Program-made: the position numbers and the translations under genes | The notes under the pieces: generated by a model | What the model was told of the DNA's origin: nothing | Databases searched by the model: none | The model's input: only the letters and a program-made list of their open reading frames with translations | Assembly (NCBI GenBank): GCA_038230335.1 | Contig: JBBRNL010000002.1 | Span: 431,929 to 495,928 of the forward strand | Direction of reading: 5' to 3' | DNA from: JBBRDU01 sp038230335 | GTDB lineage: Bacteria; Verrucomicrobiota; Verrucomicrobiia; Chthoniobacterales; UBA10450 | DNA length: 64,000 nt | Part shown: piece by piece, positions 27,126-35,282 of the stretch | How the letters are laid out: each line of letters starts with the position of its first letter | Position numbering within the stretch: the first letter of the stretch is position 1

Positions 27126-27240
27126 AATGAGCGGCCTTGCCGCTGTAATTCCTGGCAACGCCCTCGGAGAGGTCGTTGCGCCACTGGGATCGGCGCTAAT
27201 GCCGGGAGGTGGATCGCAATCTCCGAGCGCGATGCTGGAG
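27126..27240. repeat. dispersed 115-bp structured repeat, copy 2
   Basis: This is the second copy of the element at 22829-22943, in the same orientation. Here the stem CAACG-CCTC-GGA-GAGG-CGTTG (one internal mismatch) is complete. It occupies nearly all of the gap between the deo operon promoter region and the Gfo/Idh gene. Confidence 0.7.
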
Positions 27241-27333
27241 AGATAGCGCCTTCCGCGCTCTAAAGTGCCACTCCTCTCCGCCTACGCGTTTGCGTTTAAT
27301 TTGCCATTGCGGTTGAGTGCGGCGACGGCTGTC

Positions 27334-28278
27334 ATGCAAATGGAAGAACCTTCAACTGCCAAGACGTTGCGTGTTGGCGTAGCCGGCGTCGGACATATCG
27401 GTTCAAATCATGCCAGACTCTACGCCGAACTGCCGTCGGTCGAGTTCTCCGCCGTCTATGACGTCGACGCATCCCGCGCCAATGGCATTGCGCGAAAATA
27501 TGGAATCCCGGCCGCCAAATCGCTTGAAGAGTTCGCCACCCTGATCGATGCCGCCTCCATCGCCACACCGACGAGCACTCATCACAAAGTAGCGCATCCG
27601 TTGCTTTCGCTTGGGAAACATCTTCTCATCGAAAAGCCGATTACGGAGAACACGAAGGACGCGAGCGAGCTGGTTGAGCTCGCGGCCCGTAACCACCTGA
27701 TCTTGCAAGTGGGGCACGTCGAGCGCTTCAACCCAATTCTGAGCGTGCTGGAAGCGCGGCTAACTCACCCCCGTTTTATTGAAGCGAGTCGCTTGTCGCC
27801 TTATCCCGACCGGAGCACCGACATAGGAGTCGTGCTTGACCTCATGATTCATGATCTTGAAATTATTTTGCATCTGGTCCGTTCACCCGTGCAAACCATC
27901 GATGCCGTGGGCGTTCCGGTGCTGAGCCGCGGCGAAGATATTGCCAATGCGCGGCTCCGATTTGAAGACGGCTGCGTCGCCAATATTACCTCCAGCCGCA
28001 TTAGCCCGGAGCGGATGCGCAAGATCCGCGTCTTTCAGGAGGACGCCTACCTCTCGCTCGATTACCAGAACCAGAGCGGCGAAATCTATCGCAAGGTGGA
28101 CGGTCGCATCACACGCGACAAAGTGCAGATCGAAAAGGAAGAGCCTTTGAAACGGCAACTCCTCTCTTTCATAGAATGTGCCAGCACCGGCCGCGAGCCG
28201 CGCGTCACCGGATTTCAGGCAACCGCCGCCCTCGAACTGGCCGTCGAAATCACGAGGCGAATCGTAGCGAGTGCCTAA
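27334..28278 (+). CDS. Gfo/Idh/MocA-family oxidoreductase linked to lpxB
   Basis: From ATG 27334 the product has 314 residues; a GTG at 27265 would add a poorly conserved 23-residue leader. An N-terminal Rossmann fold (VGVAGVGHIGSNHARLY) is followed by the EKP motif (LLIEKPITENT), GHVERFNP, and the catalytic-region DLMIHDLEI. It overlaps lpxB by 8 bp, so the two are co-translated. In Acidithiobacillus and Leptospira a member of this family (GnnA) oxidises UDP-GlcNAc at C3 for lipid A with 2,3-diamino sugars. A similar role is possible here, but no gnnB aminotransferase is in the window. Confidence 0.85.
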   Translation: MQMEEPSTAKTLRVGVAGVGHIGSNHARLYAELPSVEFSAVYDVDASRANGIARKYGIPAAKSLEEFATLIDAASIATPTSTHHKVAHPLLSLGKHLLIEKPITENTKDASELVELAARNHLILQVGHVERFNPILSVLEARLTHPRFIEASRLSPYPDRSTDIGVVLDLMIHDLEIILHLVRSPVQTIDAVGVPVLSRGEDIANARLRFEDGCVANITSSRISPERMRKIRVFQEDAYLSLDYQNQSGEIYRKVDGRITRDKVQIEKEEPLKRQLLSFIECASTGREPRVTGFQATAALELAVEITRRIVASA

Positions 28279-29410
28279 AACGATCTACTTTGTTGCCGGC
28301 GAAGCGAGCGGTGACAACCATGGCGCGGCGCTCATCCGTTCGCTCCAGGAGATTGAGCCGGACCTGCGGTCGGTTGGCCGGGGCGGGCCCCAGATGGCGG
28401 CGACTGCCGGCAACGACTTCCGTGATTGGATCGACAGTGCAGCGGTGGTGGGTTTGTGGGAAGTCGTTAAGAACTACCGCTATTTCCGGACGCAATTTCA
28501 CGAAACACTTCGCGAGATTGAAAGTAAACGCCCCGACGCGGTCGTTTTGATCGATTATCCAGGATTCAATCTGCGTCTCGCTCGCGCCTTGCGGCGAATG
28601 GCAGACCGGCCACGCATCATTTATTATATCAGCCCGCAGGTCTGGGCCTGGAATCGCGGCCGCATCAAACAAATGGCGCTCTGGCTTGATCTGATGCTTT
28701 GTATTTTTCCCTTCGAAGCCGAGCTCTATAACAAGTCGGGATTGCGCACCATTTTCGTGGGCCATCCCATGCACGAGCGGCTCGAGCCTCTCCGGATCAA
28801 GGCAGAACGCGATCCTGATCTTGTCGCGCTTTTTCCGGGGAGTCGCCGGCGTGAGATTCGCAAGATATTTCCCATCCTGCTTGAAACCGCAAGGGAACTC
28901 CGCCAAAGCAGACCGCGGCTGCGTTTCGAGGTCGCGGCTGCGTCGACTGAACTCGCACGGGAAATGGAGCAGGAATTACTGGCTCGGCCTAACGAACGAT
29001 CGTGGTTTGAGATCAAACTGGGGACAGCCGCCGGCCTCATGCAACGGGCGGTGGCCGGGCTCGTGGCATCCGGTAGCGCCACGCTGGAGGCGGCCTGGTT
29101 TCGCCTGCCCTTCATTCTGATCTATAAAGTTTCCTGGCTGACCTATCTGGCCGGGCGATTGGTTGTGAAAGTGGATTATCTGGGAATGCCTAACGTTTTG
29201 GCGGATCGCGCCGTCGTTCCCGAATTCATTCAGCACGAAGCCCGACCGCGTAGCCTGGCCGCCGCGGTGGGCACGTTGTTGGATGATGCGGGCGCGCGCG
29301 CACAGATGACGGCCAGTTTCGATCAAATTATCGGCAGCCTGGGGGAGGGCGGCGCAAGTCAGCGGGCCGCCAAGGCCATTGCGCAAGAGTTGAAGGCCAC
29401 GTCGCCCTGA
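28271..29410 (+). CDS. lpxB: lipid-A-disaccharide synthase
   Basis: This 379-residue GT19 enzyme starts at GTG 28271. Hallmarks are VAGEASGDNHGAALI, IDYPGFNLRLA, YYISPQVWAWNRGR, VGHPMHE, LFPGSRRREI and a C-terminal ASGSATLEAAWFRLPFILIYK block. It joins UDP-2,3-diacylglucosamine and lipid X to form the lipid A disaccharide at the inner membrane. It shows that the organism makes lipid A and so has a Gram-negative envelope. Confidence 0.95.
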   Translation: MPKTIYFVAGEASGDNHGAALIRSLQEIEPDLRSVGRGGPQMAATAGNDFRDWIDSAAVVGLWEVVKNYRYFRTQFHETLREIESKRPDAVVLIDYPGFNLRLARALRRMADRPRIIYYISPQVWAWNRGRIKQMALWLDLMLCIFPFEAELYNKSGLRTIFVGHPMHERLEPLRIKAERDPDLVALFPGSRRREIRKIFPILLETARELRQSRPRLRFEVAAASTELAREMEQELLARPNERSWFEIKLGTAAGLMQRAVAGLVASGSATLEAAWFRLPFILIYKVSWLTYLAGRLVVKVDYLGMPNVLADRAVVPEFIQHEARPRSLAAAVGTLLDDAGARAQMTASFDQIIGSLGEGGASQRAAKAIAQELKATSP

Positions 29411-29551
29411 AATGGTTGCTCTCACCGCTGGGGCGAGACTCGGCCGAGCGGGCGAAATGCCGTTCCATGCTTTGCACGGTGCCTTCTTTTATCTATCCAG
29501 GAGCTGTGCACAGGGGGCTAACTTGGAGACCATAAACCAGCGCTGCTCTGA

Positions 29552-29672
29552 AGAGAGCGTCTAAAGAAGAATTTCGCCACGGATGGACACAGATCAGCAA
29601 AAGAGGAAGATTCATCTATCTGTGTAAATCTGTGTTCATCCGTGGTTCAGCCGGATTGTTCAGACGCTCTCT
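29552..29672. repeat. nested inverted repeat upstream of the arylformamidase gene
   Basis: Outer arms AGAGAGCGTCT (29552-29562) and AGACGCTCTCT (29662-29672) are perfectly complementary. Inner arms at 29577-29594 (CCACGGATGGACACAGAT) and 29628-29645 are complementary with one mismatch. The inner motif resembles the CACGGATGAACACAGAT-type repeats scattered in many environmental genomes (from memory). It ends 15 bp before the next start codon and would form a long cruciform or hairpin in the leader. Confidence 0.65.
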
Positions 29673-29687
29673 CTGTCTAGCAGCGGT

Positions 29688-30332
29688 ATGAAGATCTGGG
29701 ATATCTCGCGGACACTCGCCGCCGATCTTGCGCCCTGGCCGGGGGATACCCCCTTCGGTTTCAAATTGATCAGGAATATCAACTCGGGCGACGTGGTCAA
29801 TCTTGGGTCGATCAGCATGAGCGTGCATAACGGCACACACGCGGACGCCGTCTTTCATTTCGAGGCAAATGGTCTAACCATCGAGCGCGCGCCGCTTGAG
29901 ACTTATGTGGGCCGCGCCACAGTGGTCGATCTGACCGGGAAGTTTTCCGAGAACGGCAAGAGGTCGATCGAAATCGACGATCTGCAAACGCACGAGCAGG
30001 CCCTGACGACAGCCTCGCGGCTCCTGGTGAAGACGGGTGTCTGGCGCGATTCCACCGTGTTTCCTTCGTGGATTCCCGTGATCACGCCGCCAGTGGCGGA
30101 ATGGCTCGGGGCCAAAGGTGTTAAATTAATAGGCCTTGATCTCCCCTCGGTCGATCCGATTGACGCCAAAGTGCTGGCTAATCATCACGCGCTCGCCCGC
30201 GCCGGCATTTGGATCATTGAATCCCTCGATCTCACAGCCGTGACGCCAGGGATCTACAACTTTGCCGCTTTTCCCTTAAAGATATCCGGCGGCGATGGTG
30301 CCCCCGTGCGCGCGGTCCTGTGGCGCGAGTAG
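29688..30332 (+). CDS. kynB: cyclase-family hydrolase, probable arylformamidase
   Basis: This 214-residue protein has the family metal motif HNGTHADAVFHF (HxGTHxDxxxH) near residue 48, WDISRTLAADLAPWPGDTP at the N-terminus, and a GLDLPSVDP block typical of KynB. KynB hydrolyses N-formylkynurenine in tryptophan breakdown. No other kynurenine-pathway genes are present, so the exact substrate is less certain. The leader carries the nested inverted repeat at 29552-29672. Confidence 0.82.
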   Translation: MKIWDISRTLAADLAPWPGDTPFGFKLIRNINSGDVVNLGSISMSVHNGTHADAVFHFEANGLTIERAPLETYVGRATVVDLTGKFSENGKRSIEIDDLQTHEQALTTASRLLVKTGVWRDSTVFPSWIPVITPPVAEWLGAKGVKLIGLDLPSVDPIDAKVLANHHALARAGIWIIESLDLTAVTPGIYNFAAFPLKISGGDGAPVRAVLWRE

Positions 30333-30342
30333 TCGCGCGCTC

Positions 30343-31827
30343 ATGGTTGACACCTGGTCGAAGACTTTCGTTAGCGGCAAAGGCGCTCTTTGGATCGTGG
30401 GAGCGATTGCGTGTGCCGTGTGTGTTACGACAAACCTGCCGTGGCAGTTGGATGATTACGATCAGGCCAAGCAAGCCTTCACCTCCTTCGAGATGGTGAA
30501 ACAAGGACATTGGCTTTACCAACACACCCCCCGCGCCCGCGTCGCGACGAAGCCACCGTTGGTTGGCTGGATCTCGGCCGGCCTTTTTAAAATCACGCGC
30601 TCCTGGGATGCAGCGTGGCGTTTGCCCTCTTTTGCCGCGGCGATCGTGCTTTCCATCTGCCTTGCTCGAGCGGGAACTTTGGCCTACGGCCCATTCGCCG
30701 GCCTCATCGCGCTGTGCGCCCTTACACTCAATCTGCTCAGCCCGCGACTCGCCACTCTGGTGCGGACGGATATGCCGCTCGCCTTAATTCTGTTTCTAAC
30801 AGGCCTGTTAATTTGGCAGCACATTCGAACGAACGAGCCGTGGGTGGCGCGCGACCGATGGTGGATGTTCGCGCTCCTCACCGCTGGAATGTTAATCAAA
30901 GGTCCGATCGTCTACGCTTTCCTGCTCCCCGGGATTTTGTATTTCCAGTGGTGGCGGCGCAGAACAGACGCGGCGTCGGCCTGGTCAGGCTGGTGGCCCT
31001 GGGCCGCTTCCCTCGCCATTTTCCTGATTTGGGCCATCGCCGGAATTCGTTTTGTTCCAGGATTTTACGATCAGGTGGTGGTGCGCGAATTCCTTGGCCG
31101 TTTCGGTGAAACCGTTCATCGACCGCAGCCGCTTTACTTTTATCTGCCACATCTGCTGCACAAGTTTGCACCATGGAGCGCTCTGCTCATCGTTTTTGCG
31201 TGGATTGGTGGGCGAGCCCGAAGGGCCGAGGCGGGCCATTCCTCGCCCCGGTTTGCGCCGGACACGATGTGGCTGCTTTGCTGGAGCCTCGGCGGAGTGA
31301 TCGTTATGTCGTGCGTTCCTTCCAAACGCGTTGACCGAATTTTCCCCGTTATACCGCCGCTCTGTCTTTTGCTCGCCGCGCAGATCGGGCATTTTCGGTC
31401 TAACGAACAACGTAGCGTGGTGGCGCGACGATGGGCCGTCGGCGCGCTCGCCTTTGCCATTCTGTTTACGGGTGGTTATACCGTTTTCAAAGTCGCAAGC
31501 GGCTATCGCGGTCGACGGGACGCGGTTGTCGAATTCGGTCGCCGCGTGCGCGAGGAAGCCGCCGCCCATCATTGGCGCTACGAAGCGGTCGCAGGAAGTG
31601 ATGAGGGCATGCTTCTCTATCTGGACAAATCAAGCTTTGCTGAACCCGGGGTCGCGGTGGCCGCATGGAATGCCGGGAACCTGGACGCGCTCGTCCTCCC
31701 GGCAGAGGAAACAGCCAGGTATACCTCTGACCTCCATGGTTCAACCGTCGCGCGGCTGCAATCGGCGAAGCGGGCGGAGCAGGGGAACACATACGTTCTC
31801 CTGATACGCGAAGGTAGGGGCGACTGA
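30343..31827 (+). CDS. GT39/ArnT-type membrane glycosyltransferase
   Basis: From ATG 30343 the protein has 494 residues with about ten hydrophobic segments. The first periplasmic loop has the acidic motif LDDYDQAKQAF and ends with TKPPLVGWI, a PMT/ArnT hallmark. A soluble C-terminal part of about 120 residues follows. These enzymes transfer sugars from polyprenyl-phosphate donors to lipid A, proteins or glycans outside the inner membrane. The acceptor is unknown; the lpxB gene nearby makes lipid A modification possible. It begins 10 bp after the arylformamidase gene. Confidence 0.83.
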   Translation: MVDTWSKTFVSGKGALWIVGAIACAVCVTTNLPWQLDDYDQAKQAFTSFEMVKQGHWLYQHTPRARVATKPPLVGWISAGLFKITRSWDAAWRLPSFAAAIVLSICLARAGTLAYGPFAGLIALCALTLNLLSPRLATLVRTDMPLALILFLTGLLIWQHIRTNEPWVARDRWWMFALLTAGMLIKGPIVYAFLLPGILYFQWWRRRTDAASAWSGWWPWAASLAIFLIWAIAGIRFVPGFYDQVVVREFLGRFGETVHRPQPLYFYLPHLLHKFAPWSALLIVFAWIGGRARRAEAGHSSPRFAPDTMWLLCWSLGGVIVMSCVPSKRVDRIFPVIPPLCLLLAAQIGHFRSNEQRSVVARRWAVGALAFAILFTGGYTVFKVASGYRGRRDAVVEFGRRVREEAAAHHWRYEAVAGSDEGMLLYLDKSSFAEPGVAVAAWNAGNLDALVLPAEETARYTSDLHGSTVARLQSAKRAEQGNTYVLLIREGRGD

Positions 31828-31940
31828 CTCAATCGCCTGAGCGACCCGGGAAAACGTATTGCGACTCCCATAAACATTCCAGTTGGCGAAATGCCTGCTC
31901 GACTTTCGCGCTCAGAAATTTAGCTTCGCAACCGATCGCT

Positions 31941-32468
31941 ATGGCGTCGGAATTCCCCAAATCCGAACTCGAAACGCTCTGGTGCCCCTGGCGCGTGGAG
32001 TACTTCGAAAAGGAAACGCGCAACTCGAATTTTCTCTCCGAAGCAGGCACGGCCAGCAACGATGCGGAACATCTGGTGGTGACCCGGCGGAAGAACGCGT
32101 TTCTCATGATGAATCGCTATCCCTACGCGATCGGGCATCTCATGGCTGTGCCCTACCGAAAAACAGCTGATCTTGCCTCGCTTGGAGAAAACGAAGTCAT
32201 CGAGCTGTGGAACCTTGTGACCCACGCCCAGGCGCTCTTGCGTGCGACCATGAAAGCACAAGGTTTCAACATTGGGTTAAACCTTGGGGAAAGCGCGGGG
32301 GCCGGCGTGGTTGATCATTTGCATCTGCACATCGTGCCGCGCTGGACTGGTGATACGAATTTTATGCCGATGCTTACCGGAACTCGCTCTCTCTCCGAAG
32401 GATTGCGCGGCGTTTACGACAAGTTGATCGACGCGCAAATCAAAATGGAGAGAGAATCCCGGCCGTGA
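31941..32468 (+). CDS. HIT-family hydrolase/phosphorylase
   Basis: This 175-residue protein has the histidine triad DHLHLHIVPRW (His126, His128, His130) and the upstream NRYPYAIGHLMAVPYR block. Length and the WCPWR motif near the N-terminus match the Ap4A phosphorylase-like branch (Mycobacterium Rv2613c type), which degrades diadenosine tetraphosphate. It overlaps the next gene by 4 bp (GTGA). Confidence 0.88.
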   Translation: MASEFPKSELETLWCPWRVEYFEKETRNSNFLSEAGTASNDAEHLVVTRRKNAFLMMNRYPYAIGHLMAVPYRKTADLASLGENEVIELWNLVTHAQALLRATMKAQGFNIGLNLGESAGAGVVDHLHLHIVPRWTGDTNFMPMLTGTRSLSEGLRGVYDKLIDAQIKMERESRP

Positions 32469-33112
32469 ACGCTTCCTGGATCGAGCCGCCACCAACGCAG
32501 AGCGGGATGGGCTGTTTCGGCAAGGGCTGCCTGATCCTCCTCGCGTTTTTCATTTTGCTGGTCGTGGCGTTTATTGGCGGGACATTCGTAGCCGTCCGCG
32601 TTCTGCGAAGCTCCTACTTTGCCACGACTCAGGTCCAGCTGCCGGTGGCCATCACGACGGAACATGAGCAGCAAAACGCGGTGGCAAAGTGGTACGAGTT
32701 CGAACGGGGCGCGCGAGCGCATACGGCCCAGCGGATTGAGATGACGTCGGATGAGATTAATGCGCTGATCGCGGCGGAACCCGACTTGCGCGGCAAAGCG
32801 TTGGTCACGATCGACAACGACACGGCCCGGCTTCAGATCAGCGTATCGCTCGGTGAATTACGAATGCTGCGGGGCCGCTACATGAACGCGGAGTGCTCCG
32901 TGCAATCAGCCCCCGATGGCGATCCGGCTCACGCCCGGTTCAATAGTGTCGTTGTAAACGGCAAAGCGGTCGGTGAAGATGTCTTGAACTGGCGCGGCCC
33001 CTGGGGTTTCCGGCGTTATATCGAACAATGGACGGACAAGAATGACATAAAGACGTTCGAGATCCGGGACGGCAAGGTCATCCTCGAAAGCAGAGGCAGC
33101 GCCGAGCAGTAA
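32465..33112 (+). CDS. single-pass membrane protein of unknown function
   Basis: This 215-residue protein starts at GTG 32465, overlapping the HIT gene's stop. One strong membrane segment lies at about 21-45 (GCLILLAFFILLVVAFIGGTFVAV), and the rest is probably periplasmic. The outer part (IEMTSDEINALIAAEPDLRGKALVTIDNDTARLQISVSLG) is beta-rich and resembles lipid-binding or YceI-like folds only vaguely. No catalytic motif is seen. Coupling with the HIT gene suggests shared expression, not necessarily shared function. Confidence 0.7.
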   Translation: MNASWIEPPPTQSGMGCFGKGCLILLAFFILLVVAFIGGTFVAVRVLRSSYFATTQVQLPVAITTEHEQQNAVAKWYEFERGARAHTAQRIEMTSDEINALIAAEPDLRGKALVTIDNDTARLQISVSLGELRMLRGRYMNAECSVQSAPDGDPAHARFNSVVVNGKAVGEDVLNWRGPWGFRRYIEQWTDKNDIKTFEIRDGKVILESRGSAEQ

Positions 33113-33121
33113 ACGTTTTTG

Positions 33122-34687
33122 CTACTGCATTATTTCGCGTGCGAAGACATTGAGCTGCCCGTCTTCCTGTTTGCGCACTTCAGTGATTTCGAGCGGACGC
33201 GCCTCGTCGCGACTCACGACCGAACCCTGCGCAGGAGGAGAGTAGCCCGCCGGAAATTCCACGATGATACGGGTGGATGTTCCGCCCAGATGCAACATCG
33301 CACTGGCCAGGCGTGTGCGCGGCCGCAAAACCGCCTTGTTCGCATCCGCGAAGTTGACCACGAACTGACCTTTCAAATAAATTCTCTCACCGACAATTCC
33401 GCGGTCAGCCAAGTCCTTGAGATCATTCGTCTCGACCAGCCGGCCCAGTGGCATTTTGCCCGGTGCGAAAGTCTTCCACGACCCGCCGCCGGCCGTTGAA
33501 GCCAAAGCGCCAGTCGGATTGGGCGGCGCCGGTTGATCGGCAGGCGCGGTCGGGGGAGTGGTCGCTGCTTGTGCCGACTGCGAGGGAGCGACTGCTACGG
33601 CCACGGGTGGAGCGACCGGCGCCTGGGGCGGTGGGGCAACCGGATGCTGTTGCGCGACAACCGGCGGTCGCGACGGGGCGGCGGAAGGCGCGGGGGCGGG
33701 CGTGGGCTTCTGATTCTTCGCCACTTTGCCATGCTTCGGAACGGGCGTTGCCTTGGCTACGGCGATCGGAGCCGGGGTCGGCTTGGGCGGTACCGCTGGC
33801 TGGACCGCCTTGGCCGCCTCCACTCCGACGAGCGAGTGGGCAGCAGGCGGCGGCGTCCCACTGGGCGCCAGTCCCTGAATGGAGACCTCTCCTTGGGGCG
33901 AAGCGCCGCGTCGATAATCCGCGTAATGCATCTCCGCACGCAGCCGGGCCTGCTCTTTATGCAAAGGCCAGCCGCCTTCGAGATTGAGCGTGAGCGGGGG
34001 CTCCAAGGTAAAGGTCCCGGGCCCGCGCGTGACAGTGTAAGTACCGTAAAGTAATGGGATTGCGGTGATTAACATGCGACCGTCGCTGAGGCGTTCGGCA
34101 TGAATCACCGCGGAAAGATCATGGGTTCGTTCCAACTTGATCTCAAGGCCTGGCGTGAGCGTCTGTTTCATCAGCGGCATGGCCTGTGGATCCGCCGGAT
34201 ATACGTGCTCCATCAGTAACTCGCCGTTCTCAACCGCATTCGTTAGGGCGACCATCCCGGAAGTAAAAATGTCCTGCGACCCGAGTTCGCGCGCTTCTTC
34301 GATCACGTATCGGCCGATGATGTAGGGCACGAGGCCGCGCACCTGCTGAAAATTGCGAATATAATTACGCGCCAGTTCGGCATTTTTCTGGGCCAACGCC
34401 GCCGTGCCCAGGGCCGAATAGCGTTCGAACAATTGTTTGGGCGTCAGGAATTCGCCGGGGGGCGCCGCGGTCAGCTCGAAACGCTTGGGCTGTTCGACCT
34501 TGTGCAGTTTTTGCAGGATGCGGTAGCTTTCCGGCCGCTCGGGCTGGCCAAAGATGTAAAAACTGAGGATCCACGCCGCCAGGGCTGCACCGGTCAGGAG
34601 AAGAATAGCCAGCGTCCAGCCGAAATAATTCACGCGCCGCCGCGGCCGCGCATACGGCTCGTCGTAATGGAAATATCCGTAATCCAT
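33122..34687 (-). CDS. large membrane-anchored Pro/Ala-rich protein, unknown function
   Basis: This 521-residue protein has one N-terminal membrane segment (about 24-46), preceded by a Tyr/Arg-rich cytosolic tail. Residues about 55-275 form an extracytoplasmic helical-then-beta domain. Residues about 285-400 are a disordered Pro/Ala/Val linker, and the last 115 residues form a second beta-rich domain (LKGQFVVNFADANKAVLRPRTRLASAMLHLGGTS). The layout suits a wall-spanning or scaffold protein. No recognised family. It converges with the gene at 32465, leaving only 9 bp between their stops. Confidence 0.7.
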   Translation of the reverse strand: MDYGYFHYDEPYARPRRRVNYFGWTLAILLLTGAALAAWILSFYIFGQPERPESYRILQKLHKVEQPKRFELTAAPPGEFLTPKQLFERYSALGTAALAQKNAELARNYIRNFQQVRGLVPYIIGRYVIEEARELGSQDIFTSGMVALTNAVENGELLMEHVYPADPQAMPLMKQTLTPGLEIKLERTHDLSAVIHAERLSDGRMLITAIPLLYGTYTVTRGPGTFTLEPPLTLNLEGGWPLHKEQARLRAEMHYADYRRGASPQGEVSIQGLAPSGTPPPAAHSLVGVEAAKAVQPAVPPKPTPAPIAVAKATPVPKHGKVAKNQKPTPAPAPSAAPSRPPVVAQQHPVAPPPQAPVAPPVAVAVAPSQSAQAATTPPTAPADQPAPPNPTGALASTAGGGSWKTFAPGKMPLGRLVETNDLKDLADRGIVGERIYLKGQFVVNFADANKAVLRPRTRLASAMLHLGGTSTRIIVEFPAGYSPPAQGSVVSRDEARPLEITEVRKQEDGQLNVFAREIMQ

Positions 34688-34713
34688 CTAAGCGAGCGCG
34701 TGGAGGCTCTTCC

Positions 34714-35049
34714 TCACGCCGGGCGGGTGGCTTCGAACGAAGTACCGCACCCGCAAGTCCTTGCCGCATTTGGATTGACGATGTGAAAACCGGTGCCGGT
34801 CAAACCATCGCGAAAATCCAAGGTCGCGCCGCTCAGGTAACCGGCGCTCTCCGCGTCGATCAGGAACTGGACGCCTTCGCGTTCAACCACCGCGTCGCCG
34901 GTGTGCTGCTCGTCCAGCGCCATCTCATAGGAAAGACCCGAGCAACCGCCCTTGGCGATCTGCACGCGCAAGCCTTTGCGCGAGTTTTGCGCATCGCCGT
35001 TCAGGATGGATTTGAGTTGTCGGACAGCGTTGTCCGTCACGTTAATCAT
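34714..35049 (-). CDS. erpA: iron-sulfur cluster carrier of the IscA/ErpA family
   Basis: The start is ATG 35049 (111 residues, MINVTDNAVRQLKSIL). The upstream in-frame extension would read through the repeat-rich leader and is rejected. The three conserved cysteines are in GGCSGLSY and the C-terminal TCGCGTSF motif. It carries Fe-S clusters to targets, possibly including LipA. ErpA, IscA and SufA cannot be separated by eye. It is divergent from mutL. Confidence 0.9.
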   Translation of the reverse strand: MINVTDNAVRQLKSILNGDAQNSRKGLRVQIAKGGCSGLSYEMALDEQHTGDAVVEREGVQFLIDAESAGYLSGATLDFRDGLTGTGFHIVNPNAARTCGCGTSFEATRPA

Positions 35050-35096
35050 GTCGTCTTCCAAAGGTAAGGCGCACCCTCCGTTAGTCAACCGATGGG

Positions 35097-35282
35097 CGGA
35101 AAACGCTGAAAAGCCCAAACCTGAAAAAGGAAAGGCGGAAAGTTCAAAAGGGGGCCCTTTATTCTCTGCCGTCGGACAATCTGCGCTCGCATGCATATCC
35201 AGCTTTGTTTTGCGCTTTAAAATTCCTATTTCACCATTTCAGCTTTCCGTTTTCCGCTTTTTTATCGGACTCTGTCCGAGAA
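35097..35282. promoter_or_regulatory. shared erpA/mutL leader with long imperfect inverted repeat
   Basis: The left part (GCGGAAAACGCTGAAAAG, about 35097-35117) is roughly complementary to the right part (TTTCAGCTTTCCGTTTTCCGC, about 35237-35257). A perfect hairpin TCGGAC-TCT-GTCCGA at 35265-35279 ends 3 bp before the mutL ATG. The region must hold both divergent promoters; I cannot place -35/-10 boxes with confidence. Confidence 0.4.

Noticed and set aside
35050..35196. 49-residue N-terminal extension of the IscA/ErpA protein
   Set aside because: It is encoded by the repeat-rich divergent leader and has no family match; ATG 35049 matches the usual start.
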